64,000 bases of DNA from an uncultured Lentisphaeria bacterium (GTDB taxonomy: Bacteria; Verrucomicrobiota; Lentisphaeria; Victivallales; UBA1829). The stretch is from the NCBI GenBank assembly GCA_949282305.1, contig CASDPB010000035.1:30073-94072 (forward strand), given 5' to 3'. The position numbers and the translations under genes were made by a program. Positions 25,155 through 34,489 of this stretch are shown here, one piece after another. How positions within the stretch are numbered: position 1 is the first letter of the stretch; every line of letters starts with the position of its first letter. Under the pieces are notes generated by a model. That model was not told the origin of the DNA. It searched no databases and saw only the letters and a list, made by a program, of their open reading frames with translations.

Positions 25155-26435
25155 TCAGACGGTGAATTCTGTGATTTTCGCTCCCAGATTCCGGAAGTCA
25201 TGGATGAAATCGGGATATGTCACGCCGGCGCATTCCGCATCCTTGATGACGGATTCGCCGTCCGCCGCCATTGCCGCGATCGTGAGCGCCATGGCAATGC
25301 GGTGATCCTTGTGACTGTCAAGTTCCGCGGAGGCTTTCAGCTTTGTCCCCGTAATTGCCATGCCGTCGTGGAACTCCTCCACCTGCGCCCCCATTTTGCG
25401 CAGTTCCTCCGCCATGCAGAAAATGCGGTCGGTCTCCTTCATGCGTGCCTGCGGAACATTTCTGAGATAACTGATTCCCTCGGCACAGGCTCCGGCGACA
25501 GCCAGGACCGGAAGCGCATCGGGGGTTGCGTTGAGGTCAATGTCGAAGGCTTTCAGCTTCTTCGGACCTTTGATCGTCGTGATATTGTCCTTCGTTTCGA
25601 TTCTGACTCCCATGTCGCTCATATAGTCGAAAATCATTTTGTCGCCCTGCGCGTCCTTGAAGTCGAGATTCGGAATCTGGACTTCGCCTCCGGTCAGTGC
25701 CGCCGCGACGAGCGGGAAGGACGCCGTCGAGAAATCGACCGGAATCCTCACGGAAAAGGGATGATACTGCTGGGAACCGAAAACCTTGATGGCGGAAAGA
25801 TCTTTTTCCGCTTCGTAGCGGATGCCCTGGCGGTCCAGCCATTCCAGCGTGATCCTGACATAAGGCTGTTCGTTCAGACCTTCCACATGGATGACCGTGT
25901 CGCGCTCCAGAAGCGGCGCCGTAAAAAGCAGAGAGGACAGATACTGCGACGTCTTGCCTTCAATCACAACCTCAGCCCCGTTGATCGGCCCCGTGATGGA
26001 GAACGGGCATTTCCCGTTGGCGGATTCCACTTTTGCGCCCATCGTCTGAAGCGCCGCAAGCAGAGATTCCATCGGGCGTGTGCGGAGCGATTCATCTCCG
26101 TCAAAGGAAATCCGGAAGTCGGCACGTGCCGCAACGGAGGTGAAGAGGCGCAGTCCCGTGCCGGAATTTCCCATGTCAATGGTGCCCGCCGGCTGGAGAA
26201 GTTTTCCGCCCGTGCCTGAAATACGCCAGATCGTATCATCGCCGCGCTTGATCCACGCGCCGAGGGTCGAAGCCGCCTGAAGACAGGAAACGGTGTCTTC
26301 GGAAACCAGAGGCGCCTTGATTGTGGAAGTGCCTTTTGCAAGGGACGCCAGCACGATTGCGCGGATGGTATGTGATTTTGAACCGGGAATTTCTATATGT
26401 CCCGAGATTTTCGATTTGCTTACAGCGATTTCCAT
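25155..26435 (-). CDS. aroA: 3-phosphoshikimate 1-carboxyvinyltransferase (EPSP synthase)
   Basis: The 426-residue protein has the EPSP synthase motifs IPGSKSHTIRAIVLA, GNSGTGLRLFTSVAA, the LRTRPMESLLAAL segment, SSLLFTAPLL, NATPDALPVLAVA and RMKETDRI, with the final DHRIAMAL. It makes 5-enolpyruvylshikimate-3-phosphate in the shikimate pathway, in the cytoplasm. AAAGG lies before the ATG. The repeat-rich zinc-ribbon gene follows. Confidence 0.95.
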   Translation of the reverse strand: MEIAVSKSKISGHIEIPGSKSHTIRAIVLASLAKGTSTIKAPLVSEDTVSCLQAASTLGAWIKRGDDTIWRISGTGGKLLQPAGTIDMGNSGTGLRLFTSVAARADFRISFDGDESLRTRPMESLLAALQTMGAKVESANGKCPFSITGPINGAEVVIEGKTSQYLSSLLFTAPLLERDTVIHVEGLNEQPYVRITLEWLDRQGIRYEAEKDLSAIKVFGSQQYHPFSVRIPVDFSTASFPLVAAALTGGEVQIPNLDFKDAQGDKMIFDYMSDMGVRIETKDNITTIKGPKKLKAFDIDLNATPDALPVLAVAGACAEGISYLRNVPQARMKETDRIFCMAEELRKMGAQVEEFHDGMAITGTKLKASAELDSHKDHRIAMALTIAAMAADGESVIKDAECAGVTYPDFIHDFRNLGAKITEFTV

Positions 26436-26534
26436 ATTTCAGAACCTTTCAAGTTGTAAAAATCTTCATGCGGCAATATACGTCATAAATGCGCGAATGT
26501 CAATCTGCTTTCAGCGGTTTGTTCTCTGAGGCGG

Positions 26535-28259
26535 TTACGGGGGAAGGACGATGTGGAAAATCTGCACCGTGAAAAATTTCAGGCGTTCCCGGCGGAAAAG
26601 TTCTCCCGGAGTTCCCCGGCAGGTCTGGAAGACGCGGGCGATGGACTCATTGGACAGAACACGGGAATACTGCCCCAGAACGGCATGGAAGTCCCTGATG
26701 CCGTTTGCCTTGCAGAGAGCGGCGACATGTTCCAGGGAATTGTCTTCGGTCATGAAGATGACTCTGACGTCCCGCGGCAGCCACGCGAGTTCCTCCGGCA
26801 GCCAGAAAACATCCGTGACAATTGTCCTGATTTCCGGCTTGTCCAGGGCATCAAAGAGTTCCTGTGAGAAATGCTTCTTATAGGAGAGCACCCCGTAACC
26901 GACCGCGTTGGCTGTCACGGACGCGAAGATCAAGGCGCAGGCTCCGTACTTTGCAGCGCGGGTGAGCCTGTCCGAAGAAAGCAGAACGACTGTCAGAACG
27001 CAGAGGACCGGTATGATGTTCATGAAGTGCCGTCCCCCCCAGAACATTCCGATCAGCTCTTCGTTCAGCATTGCCGGCGGAATCAGGATCGCCGCGGCGG
27101 AGGTCCACGCCAGAAAACGGATTTTCCGGTCGCTGTTTCTGAAGAGGACGGGAATGGAGAAGACGCAGACTGCGATGATGGGCAGGTGATCCAGGAGCGA
27201 CTGAAAAATGAACACCCCCCTGGTGTCTCCGAGCAGATTGTAGAAAGTGCTGAACAGGCACAGCGCCGCAATCAGAGGGTAGCAGACGTATTCCGCATAC
27301 TTCGCCGTTTTCTTCAGGGAGCAGAGAATGCCGCCGGCGGCAAGCAGGAGTGCCGGAAGTCCGTTCAGGATGGGAATGGGCATGCAGAGCAGTGCCAGAT
27401 ACATGATGTAGTCCCGCAGTTTCGCAATGAAAAGCGGATTGTTCCTGACCGCTCCGATTCCGGAATAGACGACGGAGTGCATTCCGAACACGGATCCGGA
27501 ATCCTGGCAGTTGAAGATCATCAGCGGAAGGATGACCACCCACGCGCCCGCGCTGAAGGCGATCAGCCGTTTCCATGAAAAACAGGCTGCCGCGATTCCC
27601 AGAAAGATGCCGGCAGCAAGGACAAAGCCCTCTTCCCGGAACAGGGAGGAAACGCCGACGAGGAGTCCTCCGGCAAAGAACAGCACGAGCCCGGAAGGGG
27701 AGTCCATTGCTTTCAGGACGAGCCAGATTCCCATTGCCGCAAGAAATGCCGCGGTCGTGGTTTCCAGGAACACACCGGAATAAAAAAGAAACGGAGTCCC
27801 GAATGCGCACAGCAGCATGGCGAACGAGGCTTTCAGATTGTCCAGCCCCAGCGTTTTTGCAGTCATTCCGGCGGCAAGGATGCCGAGCAGCCCCGCAATC
27901 ACCGGAAGCAGAACCAGTCCCGGTCGTCCCGATGCCCGGTAAAGAAAAGAAGTGATCCAGGGGAAGAATGCCGAATATGCGGAACGCCACTTCCCGTCTT
28001 TTTCCTGTATGAAATAAGGCTTCGGATAGGCGCGCAGTCCCTGTTCCGGAACCTGTTGGAGTCCGGCAAGAGGATCCGGAAGGTATTTCTGCGAGGTGTC
28101 CGCATAGGCTCTGACGGCGGCGATGCGGTTGCCTTCATCGCTGATCCAGATGGAGTCATGCGGCAGGATCGTGACAAACAGAAACACATAGAGAACCGTG
28201 ATTCCGAGAAATGTAAACATGAATGACTTTTGCTGTATGGATTTCTGTTCCGGTGACAT
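26535..28259 (-). CDS. GT-C-fold membrane glycosyltransferase-like protein
   Basis: The 574-residue protein has about eleven membrane helices. The first (FMFTFLGITVLYVFLFVTIL) is followed by an outer loop with ISDEGNRIAAVRAYA, which resembles the acidic motif of GT-C transferases such as ArnT and PMT enzymes. A long soluble C-terminal part follows (about 480-574). It probably transfers a sugar from a lipid-phosphate donor outside the inner membrane, but the donor and acceptor are unknown. The ATG at 28257-28259 has AAAGGA before it; the frame is open 45 codons upstream without support. Confidence 0.6.
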   Translation of the reverse strand: MSPEQKSIQQKSFMFTFLGITVLYVFLFVTILPHDSIWISDEGNRIAAVRAYADTSQKYLPDPLAGLQQVPEQGLRAYPKPYFIQEKDGKWRSAYSAFFPWITSFLYRASGRPGLVLLPVIAGLLGILAAGMTAKTLGLDNLKASFAMLLCAFGTPFLFYSGVFLETTTAAFLAAMGIWLVLKAMDSPSGLVLFFAGGLLVGVSSLFREEGFVLAAGIFLGIAAACFSWKRLIAFSAGAWVVILPLMIFNCQDSGSVFGMHSVVYSGIGAVRNNPLFIAKLRDYIMYLALLCMPIPILNGLPALLLAAGGILCSLKKTAKYAEYVCYPLIAALCLFSTFYNLLGDTRGVFIFQSLLDHLPIIAVCVFSIPVLFRNSDRKIRFLAWTSAAAILIPPAMLNEELIGMFWGGRHFMNIIPVLCVLTVVLLSSDRLTRAAKYGACALIFASVTANAVGYGVLSYKKHFSQELFDALDKPEIRTIVTDVFWLPEELAWLPRDVRVIFMTEDNSLEHVAALCKANGIRDFHAVLGQYSRVLSNESIARVFQTCRGTPGELFRRERLKFFTVQIFHIVLPP

Positions 28260-28361
28260 ATTTTTTCCTTTATGTTTCAAGTGACACTGCCGGAAGATAG
28301 TCTGGCATTCCCGGAAATTCAAGCGGGGATGAAATTTTTTCCGAAGAAGTGCCGCCGCAGA

Positions 28362-28390
28362 TTGACAAGCAGGGTGTATTTGTGTATATT
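28362..28390 (+). promoter_or_regulatory. Predicted promoter of the DeoR-type regulator
   Basis: TTGACA (28362-28367), a 17-base spacer and TATATT (28385-28390) form a near-perfect sigma-70 promoter 32 bases before the start codon. Confidence 0.75.
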
Positions 28391-28422
28391 TCATTCTGAC
28401 ATTACCGGGGAAACGATGAAGA

Positions 28423-29202
28423 ATGAAAAGTCTGCGCGCATTTGAGATTGTGGAGTATATCGAAGAACATAAGTTCTGTTCCTTGACGGAGCTTATGGAA
28501 AAATTCCATGTTTCGCAGGCGACGATTCACCGTGACATCTCGGCGCTTGTCCGGGACGGCAGAATCCGCAAAGTCCACGGAGGCGTCGCTTCGCTTTCTT
28601 CCGCGCAGACTCCGCAGATTCCGGGCAAGGACATCATGCCGTCCCATTACCGCGAGCGGATGAACATCGACATGCCCGCCAAGGAGGCGATTGCGCGGAA
28701 AGCTCTCCGCGAAATCCGCGACGGCGACATTATTTTTCTGGACTCTTCCACGACGGTGTATTATCTGGCGCATCTGCTTCAGAAATCCTCTTTTGCGAAT
28801 CTGACCATCATAACGAATTCCGTTCTGATTATACAGGAGTTCACGAACTTTCCCGCAAATTATTTCCTTGTCGCCCTCGGCGGAAACTACGATCTTCAGC
28901 TCAATGCTTTTCTGGGGCAGGCCGCCATGCGTGAACTGGAGCATCTGCAGATCGACAAATCCTTTATTTCCGGTGTCGGAATCACGGAGGCGGGCGTGTT
29001 TTCCCGTCATGAGAATCATACCTTTTTTCTCCGCCGGATGCTGGAGCTTTCCAAAATCAACTACCTGCTTCTGAATGGAACCAAGTTCGGGAAGGGCGGT
29101 CTTTATTCCATTGCGCCGCTGAGCATGTTCGACAAGGTGATTTCCGAACAGAGGCTCCCGGATTATGCCGAAACCGTCTGCTTCCGCAACGGGGGCCGCT
29201 GA
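28423..29202 (+). CDS. DeoR-family transcriptional regulator
   Basis: The 259-residue protein has the DeoR helix-turn-helix (CSLTELMEKFHVSQATIHRDISAL, then GRIRKVHGGV) and the DeoR sensor domain, which binds phosphosugars: IARKALREIRDGDIIFLDSSTT, TIITNSVLI, ALGGNY and FISGVGI. It would repress sugar-phosphate metabolism genes. No obvious target operon is beside it; the divergent gene is the GT-C protein and the next is the repeat protein at 29458. The start lacks a strong ribosome binding site. Confidence 0.88.
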   Translation: MKSLRAFEIVEYIEEHKFCSLTELMEKFHVSQATIHRDISALVRDGRIRKVHGGVASLSSAQTPQIPGKDIMPSHYRERMNIDMPAKEAIARKALREIRDGDIIFLDSSTTVYYLAHLLQKSSFANLTIITNSVLIIQEFTNFPANYFLVALGGNYDLQLNAFLGQAAMRELEHLQIDKSFISGVGITEAGVFSRHENHTFFLRRMLELSKINYLLLNGTKFGKGGLYSIAPLSMFDKVISEQRLPDYAETVCFRNGGR

Positions 29203-29380
29203 AGTTTCCGCCGGAACGTCCGGGTGTTTCCGGATGCAGAAACATTGAATTGTTTACGGTATTGCACAGAAGACTGCAAACGAATTGTTTGTTGTTTTCT
29301 GTTTTTTATTAACATATTGACGTTGAGAGGAAAGGGGATTCGGATGAGCGTGAAAAAATAAAAAAAATATCGGATTCCGG

Positions 29381-29409
29381 TTGCAATCTTTTTATTTCGG
29401 CATTAAATT
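29381..29409 (+). promoter_or_regulatory. Predicted promoter of the HNH-repeat protein
   Basis: TTGCAA (29381-29386), a 17-base spacer and TAAATT (29404-29409) lie in an AT-rich stretch about 50 bases before the start codon. Confidence 0.4.
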
Positions 29410-29457
29410 ATTATGATGACATGTTATAGTTCAATAAATCTGATAGGATTGTGCAAT

Positions 29458-30087
29458 ATGTTTCAAAGAATATGGACCCCGGAAATGATTAAGGAATACA
29501 TCATTTCCAGCAACGGGAAGGAGCCGTTGAATTCTCATTACTATTCAACGAATCATCCCAGTATTTATGCCGCTGCGGAACGAATCTTCGGGTCATGGGG
29601 AAATGCAATCAGCGCCGCAGGGCTGGATTACAACGCGATCCGTAAATATAAAGTCTGGACCCGCATGAGGATTGTGCAGACGATCCGCAGAAAAAGCAGG
29701 GCGGGGGAACAGCTCTCCAGCCAGTATGCGCAGAATAATTTCAAGTCTCTGTACATGGCGGCGGTTCATCATTTCAAGTCATGGGGCAAAGCGATTCAGG
29801 CAGCCGGTCTGGACTATAGCAAAATCCGTATGCGCCGCAGCATGACGGAAGAGCAGATCCGTGCCGAGATCATTCGCCTTTACAAGAGCGGCGAAGATAT
29901 GGCATACTCCAATATCCGTAAGAAACATCAGTATCTGCTTGCCTACGGAATGAAGAAGCTGGGCGGGGGAAGCTGGGCGGAGGCGCGCCGTGCATGTGGG
30001 ATTACGGAGAACTTCCGTCTGCCGAAGGAAAAGCGCCGTCCTTCCAGAATCAGAATGAAAAAATGCTGGCAGCCCGGATTGTTCTGA
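29458..30087 (+). CDS. Protein of three homing-endonuclease-associated repeats
   Basis: The 209-residue basic protein consists almost entirely of three repeats of about 62 residues. Each runs from a W/T-x-x-x-I helix to a tail like SIYAAAERIFGSWGNAISAAGLDY; the second reads SLYMAAVHHFKSWGKAIQAAGLDY and the third, more diverged, ends KLGGGSWAEARRACGI. This is the pattern of the repeat Pfam calls HNH_repeat, normally beside HNH nuclease domains and thought to bind DNA. No nuclease domain is present. The ATG at 29458 is chosen over one 15 codons earlier because AGGA lies 9 bases before it. The gene stands alone. Confidence 0.7.
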   Translation: MFQRIWTPEMIKEYIISSNGKEPLNSHYYSTNHPSIYAAAERIFGSWGNAISAAGLDYNAIRKYKVWTRMRIVQTIRRKSRAGEQLSSQYAQNNFKSLYMAAVHHFKSWGKAIQAAGLDYSKIRMRRSMTEEQIRAEIIRLYKSGEDMAYSNIRKKHQYLLAYGMKKLGGGSWAEARRACGITENFRLPKEKRRPSRIRMKKCWQPGLF

Positions 30088-30209
30088 GCTGAGAGCGGGT
30101 CCGCGCGGGGAAACTGGCGGATTCTGATGTTTTTTTGTTTTTTCCGTCTGAAAGTATTTGATTTTACGGCGGGACGGATTATTTTACCTGCAGAAATTTG
30201 GAAATACCC

Positions 30210-30299
30210 CATGAGGGAGTAGTTAGCGTGCCTTCTGCACGCGGCAAGTCAACATACCGGCCCGTCAGGTCTGGCTTGCCTTAAATAATGAGACTCATG
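30210..30299 (+). ncRNA. yybP-ykoY manganese riboswitch aptamer
   Basis: The 5' segment CATGAGGGAGTAG and the 3' segment AATGAGACTCATG match the conserved ends of the yybP-ykoY family, and CATGAG/CTCATG forms the closing stem. Inside are a hairpin GCGTGC/GCACGC (30226-30242) and a stem GGCAAG/CTTGCC (30243-30248 with 30275-30280) that encloses the conserved ATACC-type loop. These riboswitches bind Mn2+ and control transporters; a P-type ATPase follows here. The identification is from memory of the consensus and was not checked with a covariance model. Confidence 0.85.
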
Positions 30300-30332
30300 T
30301 ATGACCGGATATTGGTTGTACAGAGTCTTTTT
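30291..30332 (+). terminator. Riboswitch expression platform: terminator that competes with the closing stem
   Basis: AGACTC-A-TGTA (30291-30301) can pair with TACAGAGTCT (30319-30328), followed by TTTT. Bases 30294-30299 also form the 3' side of the aptamer's closing stem, so the two structures exclude each other. Mn2+ binding would therefore prevent the terminator and switch the gene on. Confidence 0.7.
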
Positions 30333-30339
30333 GCGTTTT

Positions 30340-30376
30340 AAGACCCGTGCCGCTGTCCGGTGGAAACGGGTCTTTT
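30340..30376 (+). terminator. Second hairpin before the ATPase gene
   Basis: AAGACCCGT (30340-30348) and ACGGGTCTT (30366-30374) form a perfect 9-bp stem followed by TTCCTT. It may be a second weak terminator or a hairpin that shapes the leader. It lies 13 bases before the ribosome binding site GGAGG. Confidence 0.45.
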
Positions 30377-30398
30377 CCTTGTACAAATCGGAGGTATG

Positions 30399-33044
30399 AT
30401 GAAAGAAGTTTTCATGGAGTCGCCGCAGGAGGTGCTGACGCGGCTGGGGGTGGATGGCGCGAACGGACTGAGTCCGGAACAGGCGGAGGAGAACAGGCGT
30501 CTTTACGGATGCAACGCATTTACCCGGAAAAAACCGGATTCTCTGCTGAAACGGATCTGGGAGGCTTCCTGCGAGCCGATGCTGATTATGCTGATTCTCG
30601 CCGCTGTAATCGCATTGGGTGTCAACATTGCCCGTGCCTGTTCCGGCGGCGAGGCGAATTTTCTGGAGTGTCTGGGGATTTTTGCGGCGATCTTTCTTTC
30701 CGTGGTGATTACGGTTGTGATGGAGGGCAGGAGCGCCAAGGCGTTTGAGGCACTGAACAAGATCAATGAAGATACGAAGGTGAAGGCGCTTCGCGGCGGC
30801 GAGCTTCGGCTTGTGCCGCAGCGCGAGATTGTCGTCGGAGACATCCTGTGCGTGGAGACCGGTGACAAGCTGCCCGCGGACGGGCGTCTGCTGTCCTGTG
30901 TGGAACTTCATGCGGACGAATCCTCCCTGACCGGTGAGAGTGTGCCTGTCGGCAAGGATGCGGAAGCCGTGTTCGAGTGTGCCGGCATTCCGCTGGCGGA
31001 GCGGCGCAATATGCTTTATTCCGGCACGTTCATCACCGCCGGGCATGGCAGAATGGTCGTTTCCGCTGTCGGCGACCGGACGGAATTCGGGCGGATTGCG
31101 GGAGAACTTGCCAGTGTGGAGAAGAGCGATACGCCATTGCAGGAAAAGATGGCGAAACTCGGCAAGCGGATTACGCTTCTCGGTTCCTGTGCCGCCGCGC
31201 TTGTCTTTGCAATCCAGGTCATTACGTTCATTGCAAACGGGACCGCTTCACTGGATACGATTTCGGAGGCGTTCATCACCAGCATTGTGCTGATCGTCGC
31301 CGCCGTGCCGGAGGGGCTTCCGACCATTGTGGCTGTTTCTCTGGCAATCACGATCATCAAAATGTCCAGGCAGAATACGCTGGTTAAAAAGATGATCGCC
31401 TGTGAAACGATCGGCTGCATCAATGTGATCTGTTCGGACAAGACCGGGACCTTGACGGAAAACCGGATGACTGTGACGGATGTTTATTCCGGCGGTGCAT
31501 TTTTTCCGCCAGAGAAACTGAAAAATGATTTTCTGGCGGAGAACTTCTGCGTCAACTCCACGGCGGAAGTGTATTTCCGGGAGAATGGCGCCCCCCGCTT
31601 CATCGGCAATCCGACGGAGTGTGCCCTGCTGACGGCGGCTCATAAGAGCGGAGTGGAGTATCAGGCGCGCCGTGCCGCCGCGGAACAGCTTTATGTCTTC
31701 CCTTTTTCCTCCGAGACCAAAAACATGACGACCATTCTGAAAGGGAACGGCGGAGTCCGTGTCTACTCGAAGGGCAGTCCGGAAAAAATTCTTTCCATGT
31801 GCAGGACAACCGGACAGGAGAAAAATGCGGCGGAGACGGCGATCCGCGAATTCCAGAAAAAGGCGGGGCGTGTTCTTGCGTTTGCGCACCGCGATATGCG
31901 GGAACTTGACAACTATGCCTGCCGCAGAGATGAAATCGAACGGGAAATGATCTTCGACGGTTTTGCCGTGATCTCCGACCCGCTGCGCTTCGATGTGCCG
32001 GACGCCGTGGAACGATGCAGAAATGCCGGTATTGATCTGAAGATTCTGACCGGCGACAATATTGTGACGGCTTCCGCAATCGCATCCGAGCTGAATCTGC
32101 TGGATGATGCCCACATCGCGGCGGAAGCCGGTGAACTGGAGAATATGAATGACCGTGAATTTGCCGATGCCCTGTCGAGAGTCCGGGTGATTGCGCGCAG
32201 CACTCCGCTGGTCAAGATGCGCGTCGTCAACACCCTGAAGTCTCTTGGAAATGTCGTGGCCGTGACCGGCGACGGGATCAACGACGCGCCGGCAATCAAA
32301 AACGCGGACGTCGGCGTGGCGATGGGAATTACCGGAACGGAAGTTTCAAAGGAAGCCGGCGATATTGTGCTGCTGGATGATTCTTTTTCGACGATTGTCC
32401 GGGCGGTGCAGTGGGGGCGCGGAATCTATGAGAACTTCCAGCGTTTCATACAGTTCCAGCTGACGGTCAATCTTTCTTCGGTGGCGGTTGTCCTTGCCTC
32501 GATCCTGCTGGGGTTCAAGACGCCGTTCACGGCACTTCAGCTGCTCTGGGTGAATATCATCATGGACGGACCGCCCGCACTGACTCTCGGGCTGGAGCCG
32601 ATCCGCGACGACCTGATGAAGCGGCGGCCCGTCGCCCGGAATTCAAACATTGTCTCAAACGGGATGCTCTGGAATATTGCATTGAACGGCATTTTCATCG
32701 CTTTGGTGTTTCTTGCGCAGGAACGCTGGAATTTTCTCGGCGCGGCGCCGGAACAGAAAAGCACGGTTCTTTTCACGTTGTTTGTCGTGTTCCAGCTGTT
32801 CAACGCATTCAACAGCAGGGAGCTTTCCGATACAAGCATCTTCCTGAATCTGAGCAAGAATCATCTGATGCTCGGCGTTTTCGCCTTGACCTTCGGGCTG
32901 CAGGTGATTATCACGCAATGGGGAGGGGCGTTCTTCAATACACAGCCTCTTCCGCTGTCCGTATGGGCGGGAATTCTCGGCACGGGTTTTTCCGTGATTC
33001 TTTTTGCCGAACTTATCAAGGCAATACGCCGGATTGCAAGATGA
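30399..33044 (+). CDS. P-type cation-transporting ATPase (type II), predicted manganese exporter
   Basis: The 881-residue protein is a complete type II P-type ATPase. It has the actuator motif LTGESVP, the phosphorylation motif CSDKTGTLTENRM (D347), the TGDGINDAPAIKNADVG hinge, VAAVPEGLPTIVA in membrane helix 4 and LLWVNIIMDGPPALTLGLEP in helix 6. These are features of SERCA/PMR1-like pumps for Ca2+ or Mn2+. The manganese riboswitch upstream points to Mn2+ export, as for the Lactococcus YoaB type. Two adjacent ATGs follow GGAGG; the second is chosen for better spacing, and ATG at 30396 is nearly as good. Confidence 0.93.
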   Translation: MKEVFMESPQEVLTRLGVDGANGLSPEQAEENRRLYGCNAFTRKKPDSLLKRIWEASCEPMLIMLILAAVIALGVNIARACSGGEANFLECLGIFAAIFLSVVITVVMEGRSAKAFEALNKINEDTKVKALRGGELRLVPQREIVVGDILCVETGDKLPADGRLLSCVELHADESSLTGESVPVGKDAEAVFECAGIPLAERRNMLYSGTFITAGHGRMVVSAVGDRTEFGRIAGELASVEKSDTPLQEKMAKLGKRITLLGSCAAALVFAIQVITFIANGTASLDTISEAFITSIVLIVAAVPEGLPTIVAVSLAITIIKMSRQNTLVKKMIACETIGCINVICSDKTGTLTENRMTVTDVYSGGAFFPPEKLKNDFLAENFCVNSTAEVYFRENGAPRFIGNPTECALLTAAHKSGVEYQARRAAAEQLYVFPFSSETKNMTTILKGNGGVRVYSKGSPEKILSMCRTTGQEKNAAETAIREFQKKAGRVLAFAHRDMRELDNYACRRDEIEREMIFDGFAVISDPLRFDVPDAVERCRNAGIDLKILTGDNIVTASAIASELNLLDDAHIAAEAGELENMNDREFADALSRVRVIARSTPLVKMRVVNTLKSLGNVVAVTGDGINDAPAIKNADVGVAMGITGTEVSKEAGDIVLLDDSFSTIVRAVQWGRGIYENFQRFIQFQLTVNLSSVAVVLASILLGFKTPFTALQLLWVNIIMDGPPALTLGLEPIRDDLMKRRPVARNSNIVSNGMLWNIALNGIFIALVFLAQERWNFLGAAPEQKSTVLFTLFVVFQLFNAFNSRELSDTSIFLNLSKNHLMLGVFALTFGLQVIITQWGGAFFNTQPLPLSVWAGILGTGFSVILFAELIKAIRRIAR

Positions 33045-33054
33045 GATGGAAAAG

Positions 33055-33100
33055 CCGCGGGGAAATGCGTTTCCGCTTCCCGCGGGTTCCGTTTTCTTTC
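33055..33100 (+). terminator. Probable terminator after the P-type ATPase
   Basis: CCGCGGGGAA (33055-33064) pairs with TTCCCGCGG (33077-33085), with one bulged base, followed by GTTCCGTTTTCTTT. It lies 10 bases after the stop codon and reaches to the convergent tilS stop. Confidence 0.55.
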
Positions 33101-33103
33101 CCG

Positions 33104-34483
33104 TCACTCCGGACGGCGGACCGCCAGCAGTTTCAGGACTTGTTTCGTATCGGATGTGACGGGGGCAAAGGCGGAGTTCCTGACGAAGGGAATCCAGAGG
33201 ATTGTTCCGGAACCGTTCCTGACGACGGGCAGGAGATGTTTCCTTTCCGCCGGTATGGCGGCATTCGAAAACAGCTTCTTCAGCGTGACCGGACTCCTTT
33301 TCCCGAATGGAACCATGCGGTCGCCTGCCTTCCATGTTGAAACCGTCAGCATGCCGTCCAGTTCCGAGGCGTCGAAGAATGCGGCGCTTTTATCCGTTGT
33401 GAACAGCATTTCCTCCGGAGAGATGATCTCCGCCGTCAATACCGTCATCCCGTATTCCATGCGGGGGTCCTGCGGATAATTCCAGAAGACATCGCGCAGT
33501 TTCCGCGCCGGGGGCTTTTTCCCGCAGGTGACTTCCCCGGCTTTCACTGCAAGACGATACTCCTTGAGTCCGCCGATCGGAATGAGCCGGCGGCGGCCGG
33601 AGTCGGGCAAGGCGAGAGTCCTGGTAAAGCGTTCAATCAGCTTGGAGTCCGGGATGGTGTCATTGCCGGTTGTTTCTGTCAGAAAACGGCGGAGCACACG
33701 CGGCAGGAGCGCCGGCGGAAGCGCCCGCCATGCCGCCGCGGAGGAGGCGGAACGGAGCTCCCGGTATGCCTTGTCCGCCGACTCCTCCAGAAATGCCGAA
33801 TCTTCGGTGAGGGTGCGGATGGATTGCAGGATTCCCGCTTCGGCAAACGGGAACTCCTTCCGGATTTCCGGCAGGAGTTCGTTCCGGATCAGGTTGCGTT
33901 TGTAGACGGAGGAATCATTAGTGGAATCATGCCGCCATTCCATGATATTCTGTTCCCGCAGAAACTGTTCCAGATCCTGCCTGGTGCAGTCAAGAAACGG
34001 CCGGATGAAAGTGATGCGCCCGATTTTCTGAATGAAACGCATGGAGCTGAGCCCTGTGGAGTTGGAGCCGCGGAAGAGACGCAGGAACACATTTTCAATC
34101 CGGTCGCCGGAATGGTGCCCGAGTGCCACAAGCGAGTGTCCGGGGTTGAAGACAATCTTGCGCCAGTATTCCAGACGCACGCGCCGTGCCGCCTCCTCTT
34201 CGCCTTCTCCCTTCCGCCTGTTGCGGGGGACGTCAATCCGGAACAGCGCGAATGGAATGTTTCTCTGTGCGCAGAGCCTCCGGCAGAACGCCGCATCCTC
34301 CAGGGAGGCACGTCCCCGGAAACCATGTTCAAAGTGAACGGCTTCCAATGTAAAATCCTTTTGTTCTTTCTGGGAATCCAGGAACAGAAGCAACGCAAGA
34401 GAGTCAGCGCCGCCGCTGAGCGAGCAGTATATTTTCCTGCCTTTGAGGAGGGCGGCTATTTCAGGAGGAAAGGACAGTTTCAT
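33104..34483 (-). CDS. tilS: tRNA(Ile)-lysidine synthetase
   Basis: The 459-residue protein has the PP-loop SLSGGADSLALL at residues 20-31, FEHGFRG, the ALGHHSGDRIENVFLRLFRGS signature, RPFLDCTRQDLEQFL and the WRHDSTNDSSVYKRNLIRNELLP segment, with the TilS C-terminal substrate domain from about residue 360. It changes C34 of the tRNA-Ile with anticodon CAU to lysidine so that it reads AUA. The first ATG at 34481-34483 is used; there is no strong ribosome binding site. It follows trxA, separated by a hairpin. Confidence 0.93.
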   Translation of the reverse strand: MKLSFPPEIAALLKGRKIYCSLSGGADSLALLLFLDSQKEQKDFTLEAVHFEHGFRGRASLEDAAFCRRLCAQRNIPFALFRIDVPRNRRKGEGEEEAARRVRLEYWRKIVFNPGHSLVALGHHSGDRIENVFLRLFRGSNSTGLSSMRFIQKIGRITFIRPFLDCTRQDLEQFLREQNIMEWRHDSTNDSSVYKRNLIRNELLPEIRKEFPFAEAGILQSIRTLTEDSAFLEESADKAYRELRSASSAAAWRALPPALLPRVLRRFLTETTGNDTIPDSKLIERFTRTLALPDSGRRRLIPIGGLKEYRLAVKAGEVTCGKKPPARKLRDVFWNYPQDPRMEYGMTVLTAEIISPEEMLFTTDKSAAFFDASELDGMLTVSTWKAGDRMVPFGKRSPVTLKKLFSNAAIPAERKHLLPVVRNGSGTILWIPFVRNSAFAPVTSDTKQVLKLLAVRRPE

Positions 34484-34489
34484 GGGCGG

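Noticed and set aside
24388..25305. Plus-strand frame with SSGCVAV-type repeats
   Set aside because: The repeats are only the antisense reading of the YRDASGR array of the zinc-ribbon gene.
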